Assembly: GCA_947259295.1 (NCBI GenBank)
Contig: CAMYMG010000031.1
Coordinates: 1-64,000, forward strand
Source: an uncultured Rhizobiaceae bacterium
Lineage (GTDB): Bacteria > Pseudomonadota > Alphaproteobacteria > Rhizobiales > Rhizobiaceae
Direction of reading: 5' to 3'
Length of the DNA: 64,000 bases
The notes beneath the pieces are model-generated. The model was not told the DNA's origin, did no database searches, and saw nothing but the letters and a program-made list of their open reading frames with translations. Made by a program: the position numbers and the translations under genes. Below are positions 28,091 to 38,318 of the stretch, in pieces. Within the stretch, counting starts at the first letter, position 1. The number at the start of each line of letters is the position of its first letter.

Positions 28091-31000
28091 ATGGATATTG
28101 TCAAGCTGGCGATCCGCAATGCGCGCCTGACCTTATCGGTACTGGCGTTTCTGATCATTGCCGGGGCGCTCGCCTATCAGGCGGTGCCGAAGGAAGCCGA
28201 ACCGGACGTCGCTATCCCGGTCATGTATGTCAGCCTGGTTTATCAGGGCATCTCTCCCGAGGATGCCGAACGCCTGCTGCTGCGTCCGGTGGAATCGCAG
28301 CTGAAGAACCTCAAGGGGCTGAAGGAGATGAAGTCGGCCGCCTATCAGGGCGGCGGCTACGTTCTCGTCGAGTTCGACCCGTCGACCGATCTGGGCGACG
28401 CGCTGATCGATACGCGCAACAAGGTTCAGGATGCAAAGCGGGACCTGCCGGCAGGGGTGGAGGAGCCCACCGTCAACGAGGTGAACATCTCGGAATTTCC
28501 GGTGCTCGTCGTGACGCTTTCGGGCCACGTGCCGGAACGCGCGCTGACGGCGGCGGCCAAGACTCTGCGCGACCGGATCGAGGAAGTGCCCGGCGTGCTG
28601 GAAGGCACGATCCAGGGCTCGCGCGACGAACTTGTCGAGGCGATCATCGATCCGGTGAAACTCTCCTCCTATGGTCTGAAGCTTGACCAGCTGATCCAGG
28701 GCATCGGCGCTTCGAACAATCTGGTCGCGGCAGGCACGATCGAGGGCGACGAGGGTAAATACGCCATCAAGGTTCCGGCCCTGATCGAGACGCCGCGAGA
28801 CGTCTCGAACCTGCCCGTCGTCGCTGGCCAGAATGCCGTTGTGCGGGTGCGCGACATCGCGACGGTGCGGTCGACTTTCAAGGATGCCGAGACGATCACC
28901 AGGCTCGACGGCAAGCCGGCAATCGCCATCGAGGTGAAAAAGCGCATCGGCGCCAACATCGTCGAGACCATCGAGGGCGCAAAGGCGGTGGCCGATGATT
29001 TCATCAAGTCCGTGCCGGAAGGCATGGAGGTGACCTACACGCAGGACAAGTCGGTCTTCGTCAACACGCTGCTGAACGACCTTCAGAACCACGTCATGAT
29101 CGCGGTGATCCTGGTGTTCATCGTCATCCTCTACGCGCTGTCGGGCCGCGCCTCCCTGCTCATTGGCTTGGCGATCCCCTCGTCGTTCCTGATGGGCATC
29201 CTGGCGCTGGCGCTGATGGGCTACACGATCAACATGATCGTGCTGTTCAGCCTCATCCTGGCCGTCGGCATGCTGGTCGACGACGCCATCATCGTCACCG
29301 AGTTTGCCGAACGCCGCATGTCCGAGGGCATGCCGAGGGAACAGGCATTCGAACTGGCGGCAAAGCGGATGGCAGGCCCGGTGATCGCGGCGACAATGAC
29401 GCGCATCGCGGCGTTCTCGCCGCTCCTGTTCTGGCCGGGCATCATCGGCGACTTCATGAAGTACCTGCCGATAACGCTGATCGTCACGCTCGCGGCGTCG
29501 ATGGCCTATGCGCTGATCTTCGCGCCGACGATTGGCGCGCTGATCGGCAAGGCGCCGATCTACGAGGAGGATGAGCAGAAGGACGGTGCCTATATGGCGG
29601 TCGTCAAGCGCGCCGTGCACTACCCGAAGACGGTACTCTTGCTGACGGTAGCGCTGCTCGTGGCGGTGCCGGTGGCTTATTCCAAGTATGGTGCCGGCGT
29701 CGAATTCTTCCCGTCCGTCGAACCCGATTACGGACTGCTCTATGTCCATGCGCGCGGCAACCTGTCGCTCGCGGAAATGGACATCGCAACGCGCGCCGCC
29801 GAGGAGCGCATCCTCGGCTGGCCCGGCATCAAGTCCGTCTATACCCGCGTCGGCAAGACGCGCGGCGGCGGCGCCGACATCCCCGAAGATGTGGTCGGCG
29901 TGATCCAGTACGAATTCGTCGATTGGCGCGAGCGCAAATCGGCCAACGACATCCTCGACGAACTGCGCGTGGCGATGGCCGGCATTCCCGGCGTCGACGT
30001 CGAGGTGCGCGTGCCGGACGCCGGGCCGCCGACGGGCAAGCCGATCCAGGTGGAACTCGCGGCGGAAAACCCGCAAGGCCTGAATGACATAGCGCGCAAG
30101 GTGGCCGCCGAAGTCGCCAAAGTGCCGGGTGTCATCGATATAACGGACGGACTGCCGCCACCCGGAATCGACTGGGCGCTGGAAGTCGACCGCGCCAAGG
30201 CGGCGCAGTATGGCATCAGTCCGGCGTCGGTCGGCACGGTCGTGCAGCTGGTGACAACCGGTTTGAAGCTGACCGACTACCGGCCGGCCGGCGCCGACGA
30301 TGCCGTCGATATCCGCCTGCGGGTGCCCGAAGACCGTCGGACGCTGTCGGCGCTCGACCAGCTCAGAGTGGAGACAGCGCAGGGCTCGGTGCCGATATCA
30401 AACTTCGTGTCGCGCAAGCCTGAACCGACGGTCGGCATCCTCAACCGCATTGACGGCAAACGGACGATTACCATTGCCGGAAATGTCGATTCGGCGCATC
30501 AGGTCGCGGCCGTCCAGGCCGAGGTCGCGCAGCTCGTCGGCGGGATGGATCTGCCCGGCGTCGACTGGAAGCTTGGCGGATCGAACGAGGACAGCGCCGA
30601 GGCCAGTGCCTTCCTGGGCAATGCCTTCGGCGCGGCGATTTTCCTGATCTTCATCGTGCTTCTGGCGCAGTTCAACAAGTTCACCAGCGTGTTCCTGGTG
30701 CTGTCCTGCGTGGTCATGGCGACGATCGGCGCGCTGCTCGGGATGATGCTGACCGGCCAGGCCTTCGTCATCGTCATGTCGGGCATCGGCGTGATCGCGC
30801 TGGCCGGCGTTGTCGTGAACAACAACATCGTTCTGATCGACACCTATGACCGGCTGCGCGAGGAAGGTTGGGACAAGTACGAGGCGGTGCTGCAGACCTG
30901 CCGCGAACGAGCCCGGCCGGTGGTGCTGACCGCCATGTCGGCCATTCTCGGCGTGCTTCCGATCGCCTTCGGGCTCGGTCTCGAAATCTTCCATCACGAG

Positions 31001-31264
31001 ACGACGATCAACGCACCGTCGACGCAATGGTGGATCGCGCTGTCGTCGGCGATCGTCTTCGGCCTGTCCTTCGCCACGGTGCTGACGCTGGTGGTGACGC
31101 CGGCGATGCTGATGGTCTTCACCAGAGACACCCACAAGAAGGGCCAGCGGAGCTTCCTCGGGAGGCTGTTCGGGCGATTCAGGCGGACAGTCGACGCCGG
31201 TACTCCCGTGGCCGATTCGCCGGGCCAAGAGCCGAAAGCGGCTTTTCCGAAGGCCGCCGAGTAG
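28091..31264 (+). CDS. RND efflux pump inner-membrane subunit
   Basis: A 1057-residue proton-driven exporter of the HAE family. It has an N-terminal TM, a large periplasmic loop, a block of TMs, a second large loop and a C-terminal TM block. The proton-relay segment of TM4 reads GMLVDDAIIVTEFAERR with the adjacent Asp pair. GVVVNNNIVLIDTY is the matching TM10 region, and ARPVVLTAMSAILGVLPIAFG is typical. Substrates cannot be predicted. A hairpin follows the stop. Confidence 0.94.
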   Translation: MDIVKLAIRNARLTLSVLAFLIIAGALAYQAVPKEAEPDVAIPVMYVSLVYQGISPEDAERLLLRPVESQLKNLKGLKEMKSAAYQGGGYVLVEFDPSTDLGDALIDTRNKVQDAKRDLPAGVEEPTVNEVNISEFPVLVVTLSGHVPERALTAAAKTLRDRIEEVPGVLEGTIQGSRDELVEAIIDPVKLSSYGLKLDQLIQGIGASNNLVAAGTIEGDEGKYAIKVPALIETPRDVSNLPVVAGQNAVVRVRDIATVRSTFKDAETITRLDGKPAIAIEVKKRIGANIVETIEGAKAVADDFIKSVPEGMEVTYTQDKSVFVNTLLNDLQNHVMIAVILVFIVILYALSGRASLLIGLAIPSSFLMGILALALMGYTINMIVLFSLILAVGMLVDDAIIVTEFAERRMSEGMPREQAFELAAKRMAGPVIAATMTRIAAFSPLLFWPGIIGDFMKYLPITLIVTLAASMAYALIFAPTIGALIGKAPIYEEDEQKDGAYMAVVKRAVHYPKTVLLLTVALLVAVPVAYSKYGAGVEFFPSVEPDYGLLYVHARGNLSLAEMDIATRAAEERILGWPGIKSVYTRVGKTRGGGADIPEDVVGVIQYEFVDWRERKSANDILDELRVAMAGIPGVDVEVRVPDAGPPTGKPIQVELAAENPQGLNDIARKVAAEVAKVPGVIDITDGLPPPGIDWALEVDRAKAAQYGISPASVGTVVQLVTTGLKLTDYRPAGADDAVDIRLRVPEDRRTLSALDQLRVETAQGSVPISNFVSRKPEPTVGILNRIDGKRTITIAGNVDSAHQVAAVQAEVAQLVGGMDLPGVDWKLGGSNEDSAEASAFLGNAFGAAIFLIFIVLLAQFNKFTSVFLVLSCVVMATIGALLGMMLTGQAFVIVMSGIGVIALAGVVVNNNIVLIDTYDRLREEGWDKYEAVLQTCRERARPVVLTAMSAILGVLPIAFGLGLEIFHHETTINAPSTQWWIALSSAIVFGLSFATVLTLVVTPAMLMVFTRDTHKKGQRSFLGRLFGRFRRTVDAGTPVADSPGQEPKAAFPKAAE

Positions 31265-31267
31265 GCT

Positions 31268-31292
31268 CGGACCATTCTCCCGGGATGGTCCG
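31268..31292 (+). terminator. Possible terminator hairpin after RND operon
   Basis: CGGACCAT and ATGGTCCG form a perfect 8-bp stem around a 9-base loop, 4 bp after the RND stop. No T-run follows, so it may be a weak or Rho-assisted end. Confidence 0.45.
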
Positions 31293-31526
31293 ATCGGGAC
31301 CCCTCCCGGGGGATCATACCTCAAGAGATAAGGTGCGGACTTTGGCGCACCGAACATCGGATCGGGGTAGCCTGACCTTCAGGCAGTACGCCCGCCTTCG
31401 ATGGCTTTTCCGCTGCGCCTCGGATCAGGCTGAATCACACCAGCAGCTGTCCGCCGGAGGCCGTGGGAACCAGCGGCACCGTCGCGCATTGTTGTTCCAT
31501 TGCAACACCAAGTGAGGGCCGCTGTC

Positions 31527-31685
31527 ATGACTTTGACGACCATTTTGATCATCGTACTTATTCTAATTCTGCTTGGGGCGATCCCGGCCTGGCCGCATTC
31601 ACGGTCATGGGGCTACGGACCGTCCGGTATCATCGGCGTGATTCTGGTGATCCTGGTCATACTGGTACTGATGGGCCGAGTTTGA
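31527..31685 (+). CDS. DUF3309-like membrane miniprotein
   Basis: A 52-residue protein made almost entirely of two hydrophobic helices joined by a short polar turn: TILIIVLILILLGAIPAWPHSRSWGYGPSG then IIGVILVILVILVLMGRV. The PxWPHSRxWGYGPSG turn is the recognisable DUF3309 signature. Function is unknown; such proteins are common in alpha- and betaproteobacteria. ATG 31527 gives the usual family length; the frame could start at 31500 with nine extra residues. It stands alone between the RND operon and an MFS gene. Confidence 0.8.
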   Translation: MTLTTILIIVLILILLGAIPAWPHSRSWGYGPSGIIGVILVILVILVLMGRV

Positions 31686-31742
31686 CCTGATCGAGTATTT
31701 GCTGGGGAGGATGCGGAAACCGCGTCCTCCCTTTTTGCTGGG

Positions 31743-32918
31743 CTATGTCGGCTGGTCGCCTGCCGAGAATTCCGCCCTGGCGGCAAGCTGCGACATCAGG
31801 CAAACGGCAACCAGCAGTGCCGCGACAGCAATGAATATGGGTGCGAAGCCGGTCCTCTCGCCAACGAAGCCGATCAGCGAGGGCGCGGCGAGAATGCCTG
31901 AATAACCCATCGTCGTTACAACGCTCATGCCCGCGCCGGAGGAAAGGCCAGGCTGGTTTCCCGCTGCCGAGAACAGGATCGGCACCGTGTTCGCGATGCC
32001 CAGTCCGCTCACCGCAAAGGCCGCGATGGCCAACCAGGCCCAGGGTGCAAGGCCCGCCACCAGCATGCCCGTCGCAGCCACGAGTGCCGATACCCTGAAG
32101 GTCGTCACCGCACCGAAGCGATTGCGAACGCCATCTCCCAGAAAGCGCATCAGCGCCATCGTGCCGGCAAAAGCAGCATAGGCAAACCCAGCCACGGCAA
32201 TGTCGGCACCCATTTCCTGGCGCATGTAGAGCGCGCCCCAGTCGAGAACTGTGCCCTCGGAATTCATGCACAGCAGCGCCATCAGGCCAAGCAGGTAGAC
32301 GCTCGGGCTCCTCGGCAGCGAGAACTTCCGATGTTCGGCCGGGCTTGGCAGATCGTGGAGTAGCGGTCGAACCGCGAATGCGACGATCAGCACCGATACC
32401 GCCGTGACCATCGCGGCATGGGCGAGATGTCCGTAATTCTGGATGGCAATGCCGCCGAGGCCGCCGCCGACGAATCCGCCGAGGCTCCAGAAGCCATGCG
32501 AAGACGACATGATGGCGCGCGACAACTTTTTCTCGACCGTGACCGCGTTGGCGTTCATGGCAACGTCCATGGCGCCGATCATGCCGCCAAACAGAAACAT
32601 CGCGACTGCCGCGAAGGGTACGCTGGGTGCAAGCGCCACCAACATGAGGCCAAAGGAGCCAGCGGCGGCAAACAGCGTAACGACGGTTCGCGAGCCATGG
32701 CGCGCCAGGAGATGCCCGGCCCAGGCCATGGCGCTGACCGCACCGGCGCCGAACAGCAGGATAAGCAGGCCGAGCGTAAACTCGGTAATGCCGAGACGTG
32801 TCAGGAACACGGGGATCTGCGGCGCCCAGCTTCCAATCAGGAAGCCATTGACGAAGAACACCGCGGCGATTGCCCAGCGGCCGCGAATTGCCGTCGCAGC
32901 AGGTTTATTGGCAGGCAT
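31743..32918 (-). CDS. MFS transporter (YbjJ-like)
   Basis: A 391-residue major facilitator with about twelve TM segments. WAIAAVFFVNGFLIGSWAPQIPVFLTRLGITEFTLGLLILLFGAGAV at the N-terminus and the GGMIGAMDVAMNANAVTVEKKLSRAIMSSSHGFWSLGGFVGGGLGG region resemble the YbjJ/FucP-like group. The substrate is unknown. Upstream, at 32949-32960, lies TAAATCGGTTTA, which has the form of a LacI-family operator and suggests control by a sugar-type repressor encoded elsewhere. Confidence 0.88.
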   Translation of the reverse strand: MPANKPAATAIRGRWAIAAVFFVNGFLIGSWAPQIPVFLTRLGITEFTLGLLILLFGAGAVSAMAWAGHLLARHGSRTVVTLFAAAGSFGLMLVALAPSVPFAAVAMFLFGGMIGAMDVAMNANAVTVEKKLSRAIMSSSHGFWSLGGFVGGGLGGIAIQNYGHLAHAAMVTAVSVLIVAFAVRPLLHDLPSPAEHRKFSLPRSPSVYLLGLMALLCMNSEGTVLDWGALYMRQEMGADIAVAGFAYAAFAGTMALMRFLGDGVRNRFGAVTTFRVSALVAATGMLVAGLAPWAWLAIAAFAVSGLGIANTVPILFSAAGNQPGLSSGAGMSVVTTMGYSGILAAPSLIGFVGERTGFAPIFIAVAALLVAVCLMSQLAARAEFSAGDQPT

Positions 32919-32948
32919 GGGAGAATCCGGTTGCAGGCGAGCGCAATC

Positions 32949-32960
32949 TAAATCGGTTTA
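32949..32960. promoter_or_regulatory. LacI-type operator upstream of MFS gene
   Basis: TAAATCGGTTTA is an imperfect palindrome (TAAAyCGrTTTA) with the central CG usual for LacI-family sites, 31-42 bp before the MFS start. No LacI gene is in the window. Confidence 0.45.
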
Positions 32961-33072
32961 ATTACGTGTCAAGGCACGCTGCCCGGAAGGTTTTGGGCCA
33001 GTTGCCAAGTACGTTCCTCCCGGGCTTTGGCGGCTTTGTCCGGGCAGCGGCGATCCCGCCGCGCCCCTTGCC

Positions 33073-36000
33073 CTATTCGAAGACGACCAGCAGGTCCTTG
33101 GCGTCGATCTGGTCTCCGGCCTTGACCAGGACATCCTTCACGGTGCCGTCGCGCTCGGCGTGGAGCGCGGTTTCCATCTTCATCGCCTCGATCGACAGCA
33201 GAACGTCGCCGGCCTTCACGGCCTGACCTTCAGCGACGGAGAGCCCCGAGACGACGCCCGGCATCGGCGCGCCGACATGCGCCTCGTTGCCGGCCTCGGC
33301 CTTGCGCCTTGCCTTGGCCGCGGAGCCGCCATGGACGCGGTCCGGAACCTTGATGCGGCGTGGCTGGCCGTTGACCTCGAAGAACACGGTGACCATGCCC
33401 TTGTCGTCGACATCGCCGATGGCGAGACAGCGGATGACCAGCGTCTTGCCCTTCTCGATATCGACGAAGATCTCGTCCTCGCCCTTCATGCCGTAGAAGT
33501 AGACCGGGGTGGGCAGCACGCTGACCGGCCCATAGACTTCCTGTGCGCTGGCAAAGTCCGTGAACACCTTCGGGTACATCAGCCAGGAAGCGAATTCGAA
33601 CTCGCTGAGCGGGCGGCCGAGCTTTTCCTCGATCTCCTTGCGGTCGGCCTCGAGGTCAGCCGGCTTGAGCAGCGAGCCTGGCCTCACCGTGATCGGCTTG
33701 TCGCCTTTCAGCGCCTTCTTCTGCAGCTTCTCGGGCCAGCCGCCGGGAGACTGGCCGAGATCGCCACGCAGCATCGAGATGACCGAATCGGGAAAGGCGA
33801 TATCCTTGGCCGGGTTCTCGACGTCGGCGACCGTCAGGTCCTGGCTCACCATCATCAGCGCCATGTCGCCGACGACCTTGGAGGAGGGCGTGACCTTGAC
33901 GATGTCGCCGAACATCAGGTTGACGTCGTGATAGGCCTGCGCGACCTCGTGCCAGCGCGTCTCGAGCCCGAGCGAGCGGGCCTGCTCCTTGAGGTTGGTG
34001 AACTGACCGCCCGGCATTTCGTGCAGATAGACCTCTGACGCAGGTCCCTTGAGATCGCTCTCGAAGGCGGCGTACTGGTTGCGCACCGCCTCCCAGTAGA
34101 AGGAAATCCTGCGAATCCATTCTGGGTCGAGTTCGGGATCGCGCTCGTTGCCCTTCAGCGCCTCGACGATCGAACCGAGACAGGGCTGCGAGGTGTTGCC
34201 GGAGAACGAGTCCATCGCCGCGTCGATGGCGTCGACACCGCTGTCGACCGCCGCAAGCACCGTGGCAGCGGAAAGGCCCGACGTGTCGTGGGTGTGGAAA
34301 TGGATCGGCAGGTCGGTCGCCTCGCGCAACGCCTTGAAGAGGACGCGCGCGGCGTTGGGCTTCAGCAGGCCCGCCATATCCTTGACGGCGATGATGTGCG
34401 CGCCCGCTGCCTCGAGTTCGCCGGCCAGGCCGACATAGTATTTCAGATCGTATTTCGACCGGTCCGGGTCGAGCAGGTCGCCGGTATAGCAGATGGCTGC
34501 CTCGCAGAGCTTGCCCTCGGCGACGACCGCATCCATCGAGACGCGCATGTTCTCGACCCAGTTCAGGCAGTCGAAGACGCGGAACAGGTCGATGCCGCCG
34601 GCTGCCGCCTGCTTGACGAAGTGCTGGACGACGTTGTCGGGGTAGTTGGTGTAGCCGACGCCATTGGCGCCGCGCAGCAGCATCTGGAGCAGAAGGTTGG
34701 GCGCCGCTTCCCGCACCTTGGCCAGCCGCTCCCACGGATCCTCGGTGAGGAAGCGCATGGCGACGTCGAAGGTCGCGCCGCCCCAGCATTCCAGCGACAG
34801 GAGCTGCGGCAACGCGCGCGCATAGACGCCGGCGATACCCGCGATGTCATGCGTGCGCATGCGTGTGGCGAGCAGCGACTGGTGGCCGTCGCGCATGGTG
34901 GTGTCGGTGACGAGAACCTGCTTTTCCGCACGCATCCACGCCGCGAATTTTTCAGGGCCGAGGGCATCCAGTCGCTGCTTGCTGCCGTCCGGCACCTTGC
35001 CATTCATATAGGGGACGACCGGATCGGCGGCGTCCGCCTTGGGCATCGGCCGGCCGCGCGTTTCCGGATGGCCGTTTACGCTCACATCCGCAAGATAGTT
35101 CAACAGCTTGGTCGCGCGGTCCTGGCGCTTGACCTGGGCAAAGAGCTCGGGCGTGGAGTCGATGAAGCGCGTGGTGTAGCTGTTGTCGGCGAATGCCGGG
35201 TGGTTCACGATCGCCTCGAGGAAGGTGAGGTTGGTCGCCACGCCGCGGATGCGGAACTCGCGCAGTGCGCGGTTCATGCGGGTGATGGCCTCCTGCGGGG
35301 TGGGCGCCCAGGCGGTGATCTTTTCCAGCAACGGATCGTAGAAGCGGGTGATGACGGCGCCCGAATAGGCAGTGCCGCCGTCGAGGCGTATGCCGAAGCC
35401 GGTGGCGCCGCGATAGGCGGTGATGCGACCGTAGTCGGGGATGAAATTGTGCTCGGGATCCTCGGTGGTGATGCGGCACTGCAGGGCGTGGCCGTTGAGG
35501 CGGATGTCCGCCTGGGCTGGCACGCCGGACTCGGGAGTGCCGATCTCGAAGCCGTCGAGGATGTGGATCTGCGCCTTGACGATGTCGATCCCGGTGACCT
35601 GCTCGGTGACCGTGTGCTCGACCTGGATGCGCGGGTTGACCTCGATAAAGTAGAATTTTCCGGTATCGGCATCCATCAGGAATTCGACGGTACCGGCGCC
35701 GATGTATTTTGTGTCGGTAGCGATCTTCATCGCGTAGCCGCAGAGTTCTTCACGCTGGCCGGCATCGAGATAGGGTGCCGGCGCGCGCTCCACGACCTTC
35801 TGGTTGCGGCGCTGGATCGAGCAATCGCGCTCGAAAAGATGGACCGCGTTGCCGTGGGTGTCGCCGAGGATCTGCACCTCGACATGGCGGGCGCGCTCGA
35901 TCAGCTTTTCAAGATAGACCTCGTCCTTGCCGAAGGCGGCCTTGGCCTCGCGCTTGCCCTCGGTCACCTCGCGCAGCAGGTCGGCCTCGCTGCGGATAGA

Positions 36001-36531
36001 CCGCATGCCGCGGCCGCCGCCGCCCCACGAGGCCTTCAGCATGACCGGGTAGCCGACTTCGGCAGCGAGCTTCTTGATGGCCTCGGGATCGTCCGGCAGG
36101 GGGTCGGTGGCCGGGATGACCGGAACGCCGACGCGAATTGCCAGGTTGCGCGCCGCGACCTTGTTGCCGAGGCTGCGCATGGTCTCGGGTTTGGGACCGA
36201 TGAAGACGATACCGGCCTCGGCGCAGGCATCGGCGAATTCGGGGCTCTCCGACAACAGGCCGTAGCCTGGATGGATGGCGTCGGCGCCGGAGAGCCTGGC
36301 GACGCGCATGATCTCGTCGATCGAGAGATAGCTTTCGATCGGGCCCATGTCCTTGGCGAGGTGCGGGCCGCGGCCGACCTGGTAGGATTCATCGGCCTTG
36401 AAACGGTGCAGCGAGTACTTGTCTTCCTCGGCCCAGATGGCGACCGTTTTCAATCCCAGTTCGTTGGCGGCACGGAAGACCCGGATAGCGATTTCGGAGC
36501 GGTTGGCGACAAGGATTTTTGTGATCGGCAC
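33073..36531 (-). CDS. pyc: Pyruvate carboxylase
   Basis: Carboxylates pyruvate to oxaloacetate (anaplerosis). The 1152-residue single-chain form contains, in order, the biotin carboxylase domain (MPITKILVANRSEIAIRVFRAANELG, ATP-grasp loop GGGGRGMRSI, EVNPRIQVEHTVTEQ), the carboxyltransferase domain (DTTMRDGHQSLLATRMRT, HFHTHDTSGLS), the PYC/OADA regulatory segment and the biotinyl domain with EAMKMET at the C-terminus. Full length and intact. It has a 166-bp upstream gap with a TGCAGTGCA box 56-66 bp before the start. Confidence 0.97.
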   Translation of the reverse strand: MPITKILVANRSEIAIRVFRAANELGLKTVAIWAEEDKYSLHRFKADESYQVGRGPHLAKDMGPIESYLSIDEIMRVARLSGADAIHPGYGLLSESPEFADACAEAGIVFIGPKPETMRSLGNKVAARNLAIRVGVPVIPATDPLPDDPEAIKKLAAEVGYPVMLKASWGGGGRGMRSIRSEADLLREVTEGKREAKAAFGKDEVYLEKLIERARHVEVQILGDTHGNAVHLFERDCSIQRRNQKVVERAPAPYLDAGQREELCGYAMKIATDTKYIGAGTVEFLMDADTGKFYFIEVNPRIQVEHTVTEQVTGIDIVKAQIHILDGFEIGTPESGVPAQADIRLNGHALQCRITTEDPEHNFIPDYGRITAYRGATGFGIRLDGGTAYSGAVITRFYDPLLEKITAWAPTPQEAITRMNRALREFRIRGVATNLTFLEAIVNHPAFADNSYTTRFIDSTPELFAQVKRQDRATKLLNYLADVSVNGHPETRGRPMPKADAADPVVPYMNGKVPDGSKQRLDALGPEKFAAWMRAEKQVLVTDTTMRDGHQSLLATRMRTHDIAGIAGVYARALPQLLSLECWGGATFDVAMRFLTEDPWERLAKVREAAPNLLLQMLLRGANGVGYTNYPDNVVQHFVKQAAAGGIDLFRVFDCLNWVENMRVSMDAVVAEGKLCEAAICYTGDLLDPDRSKYDLKYYVGLAGELEAAGAHIIAVKDMAGLLKPNAARVLFKALREATDLPIHFHTHDTSGLSAATVLAAVDSGVDAIDAAMDSFSGNTSQPCLGSIVEALKGNERDPELDPEWIRRISFYWEAVRNQYAAFESDLKGPASEVYLHEMPGGQFTNLKEQARSLGLETRWHEVAQAYHDVNLMFGDIVKVTPSSKVVGDMALMMVSQDLTVADVENPAKDIAFPDSVISMLRGDLGQSPGGWPEKLQKKALKGDKPITVRPGSLLKPADLEADRKEIEEKLGRPLSEFEFASWLMYPKVFTDFASAQEVYGPVSVLPTPVYFYGMKGEDEIFVDIEKGKTLVIRCLAIGDVDDKGMVTVFFEVNGQPRRIKVPDRVHGGSAAKARRKAEAGNEAHVGAPMPGVVSGLSVAEGQAVKAGDVLLSIEAMKMETALHAERDGTVKDVLVKAGDQIDAKDLLVVFE

Positions 36532-36586
36532 AGAAACGCTCCAGACACGTAAGGCGGGTCAAGCCTTCATGTTTAACGGGAAAATG

Positions 36587-36597
36587 CTGCAGTGCAA
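36587..36597. promoter_or_regulatory. TGCAGTGCA box upstream of pyruvate carboxylase
   Basis: CTGCAGTGCAA lies 56-66 bp upstream of the pyc start, a normal place for an operator. The same core occurs upstream of the RND pump and the liv operon. It resembles PhaR-type sites (inference). Confidence 0.45.
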
Positions 36598-36644
36598 ACA
36601 AAAAGCGGGCAGTTTGGCCGGGCGGCCTATGCCCCTGCCACAAA

Positions 36645-36678
36645 CGAAAATGCCCGGCGCGGAGCGCCGGGCATTCAA
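36645..36678 (-). terminator. Rho-independent terminator of the liv operon
   Basis: AATGCCCGGCGC at 36649-36660 and GCGCCGGGCATT at 36664-36675 form a perfect 12-bp stem with a 3-base loop. On the minus strand it is followed by TTTCG. It lies about 22 bp after the binding-protein stop. Confidence 0.88.
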
Positions 36679-36697
36679 GGCAAAATGATTTGCCGGA

Positions 36698-37819
36698 TTA
36701 CATTTCGTTTTCGAAATAGGAGTACTTGCCGTCGTCACCCTTCTTCCAGGTGTACATGACATAGTCAGGACGGGTGATGTCGCCCTTTTCGTCGAAGCCG
36801 ATCTCGCCGATCGCCGTCGAGAACGGGCCGTTGGCCTTGGCGGCCTCGGCTACCTTCTGAGGATCATTGTCGCCGGCCGCTGCTGCCGCGGCAGCGATGA
36901 TCTGCATCGCAGCGTAGGAATACAGCGTGTAGGCTTCAGGCTCGAAACCGGCAGCACGGAATTTCTCGACGAGTTCCTTGGCGTTCGGGTTCTTGCGCGG
37001 ATCCGGAGCAAACGTCATCAGCGTGCCGTCAACCGCGTCGCCGGCGATGGAGGCCAGCTCGTTGGAGACGATGCCGTCGCCCGACATGAACGAGGCCTTG
37101 AGACCCTGGTCGGCGAGCTGGCGCATGATCAGGCCGGCTTCCGTGTGCAGGCCACCCCAGTAGACGACGGAGACGTCGGCCTCCTTCATCTTGGCGATTA
37201 GGGCCGAGAAGTCCTTGTCGCCGACATTGACGCCTTCATACATCACTTCGGTGACGCCAGCCTCGTTGGCTGCCTTCTTGGTCTCGTCGGCAAGGCCCTG
37301 GCCGTAAGGCGTCTTGTCGTGGAGGATAGCAACCTTGGCGTCCTTGAAGTTGGCGGCGAGATAGTCGCCGGCAACCTTGCCCTGCTGGTCGTCGCGTCCG
37401 CAGGTGCGGAAGGTGTTCCACAGGCCGCGCTCGGTGAAGGTCGGGTTGGTCGAAGCAGGCGTGATCTGCATGACGCCGTTTTCGGCATAGACTTCCGAAG
37501 CCGGGATCGAAACGCCCGAGTTGAAGTGGCCGACCACGAACTTGACGCCATCGGCGACGAACTTGTTGGCGACCGAAATGCCCTGCTTAGGATCGGAAAC
37601 GTCATCGCCGACGACGACCTTGATCATCTCGCCATTGACGCCGCCAGCGGCATTGATGTCGGCAGCTGCCTGTTCGGCGCCCTTCTGGAGCTGAGCACCG
37701 AAGGCGGCGTTCGGGCCGGTGATCGGACCGGCTACGCCTACCAGCAGATCTGCCCATGCGCTGCCACTGAACGCGACCAGCGCGGTCAGGGCGACGGCGG
37801 ACAAAAGTGATTTTTTCAT
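36698..37819 (-). CDS. Branched-chain amino-acid ABC transporter substrate-binding protein
   Basis: Periplasmic Leu/Ile/Val-type binding protein of 373 residues. A Sec signal ([23 protein letters not shown]) precedes [40 protein letters not shown], the classic LivK/LivJ start. The amino-acid-binding motif region [23 protein letters not shown] and [28 protein letters not shown] follows. It is the last gene of the livHMGF row, separated from livF by the DUF6867-like gene and about 130 bp, and ends at a strong terminator. Confidence 0.95.
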   Translation of the reverse strand: MKKSLLSAVALTALVAFSGSAWADLLVGVAGPITGPNAAFGAQLQKGAEQAAADINAAGGVNGEMIKVVVGDDVSDPKQGISVANKFVADGVKFVVGHFNSGVSIPASEVYAENGVMQITPASTNPTFTERGLWNTFRTCGRDDQQGKVAGDYLAANFKDAKVAILHDKTPYGQGLADETKKAANEAGVTEVMYEGVNVGDKDFSALIAKMKEADVSVVYWGGLHTEAGLIMRQLADQGLKASFMSGDGIVSNELASIAGDAVDGTLMTFAPDPRKNPNAKELVEKFRAAGFEPEAYTLYSYAAMQIIAAAAAAAGDNDPQKVAEAAKANGPFSTAIGEIGFDEKGDITRPDYVMYTWKKGDDGKYSYFENEM

Positions 37820-37953
37820 CGAAAGACTCCCATTAACTGAGTGGGCGTGGATGACATTTCATGCGATGCCCACCCTATCGCAGAAACCGTACTTTGCCGA
37901 TTTTCCGGCGGTTGTCACGTCCATTTGCTTCGCGGGGAAGTTAATCATGAACG

Positions 37954-38301
37954 TCAACTCTTCGACTTCCAGCTCAATGCGGAAGCCCGCTCGTAGAGCC
38001 AGTGGTATTGGGTAATCATCTGGTGGGTGCGCGTGTAGCGATAGCCGATCAGCCCGATGATCATCAGCACGATCGTGTCGACGATGTAGTACTGGGCCGA
38101 GAACATCGTGCCGTTGAACAGCGCATGGTGGATGAAGCGGACGCCGATGCCGAGCAGCAGCAGGTAGACGACCAGGCTGGAGACCGGCCGCCATGTCTGC
38201 GCGCTCGCACGCCCCGTCATCCAGGCGGCCCAGCCGCCGAGAAGGCAGGTCACGAAGAAGAACTGCAGGATCGAAGGTTCCTCGTAGAGAATACCTTGCA
38301 T
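37954..38301 (-). CDS. DUF6867-like membrane protein of liv operon
   Basis: A 115-residue protein with three hydrophobic segments: FFFVTCLLGGWAAWMTG, LVVYLLLLGIGVRFIHHALF and YYIVDTIVLMIIGLIGY. The C-terminal tail is polar and aromatic (TRTHQMITQYHWLYERASALSW). Its place between livF and the binding protein is one I recall as conserved in rhizobial liv operons, so an accessory role in the importer is likely but unproven. The family name is from memory. Confidence 0.7.
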   Translation of the reverse strand: MQGILYEEPSILQFFFVTCLLGGWAAWMTGRASAQTWRPVSSLVVYLLLLGIGVRFIHHALFNGTMFSAQYYIVDTIVLMIIGLIGYRYTRTHQMITQYHWLYERASALSWKSKS

Positions 38302-38318
38302 GTTTCAGCCTCCTGACA

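Noticed and set aside
28133-30076. 647-codon open frame antisense to the RND pump
   Set aside because: His/Asp/Arg-rich translation typical of a shadow of a GC-rich membrane-protein gene; the sense gene is a full RND transporter.
34288-36552. 754-codon open frame antisense to pyruvate carboxylase
   Set aside because: It mirrors the third-position GC bias of pyc, has no domain and no ribosome site; pyc itself is complete and well conserved.
37954-38301. DUF6867-like gene as a phage holin or toxin
   Set aside because: Three TM segments and its position inside the liv operon argue for a transporter accessory protein.
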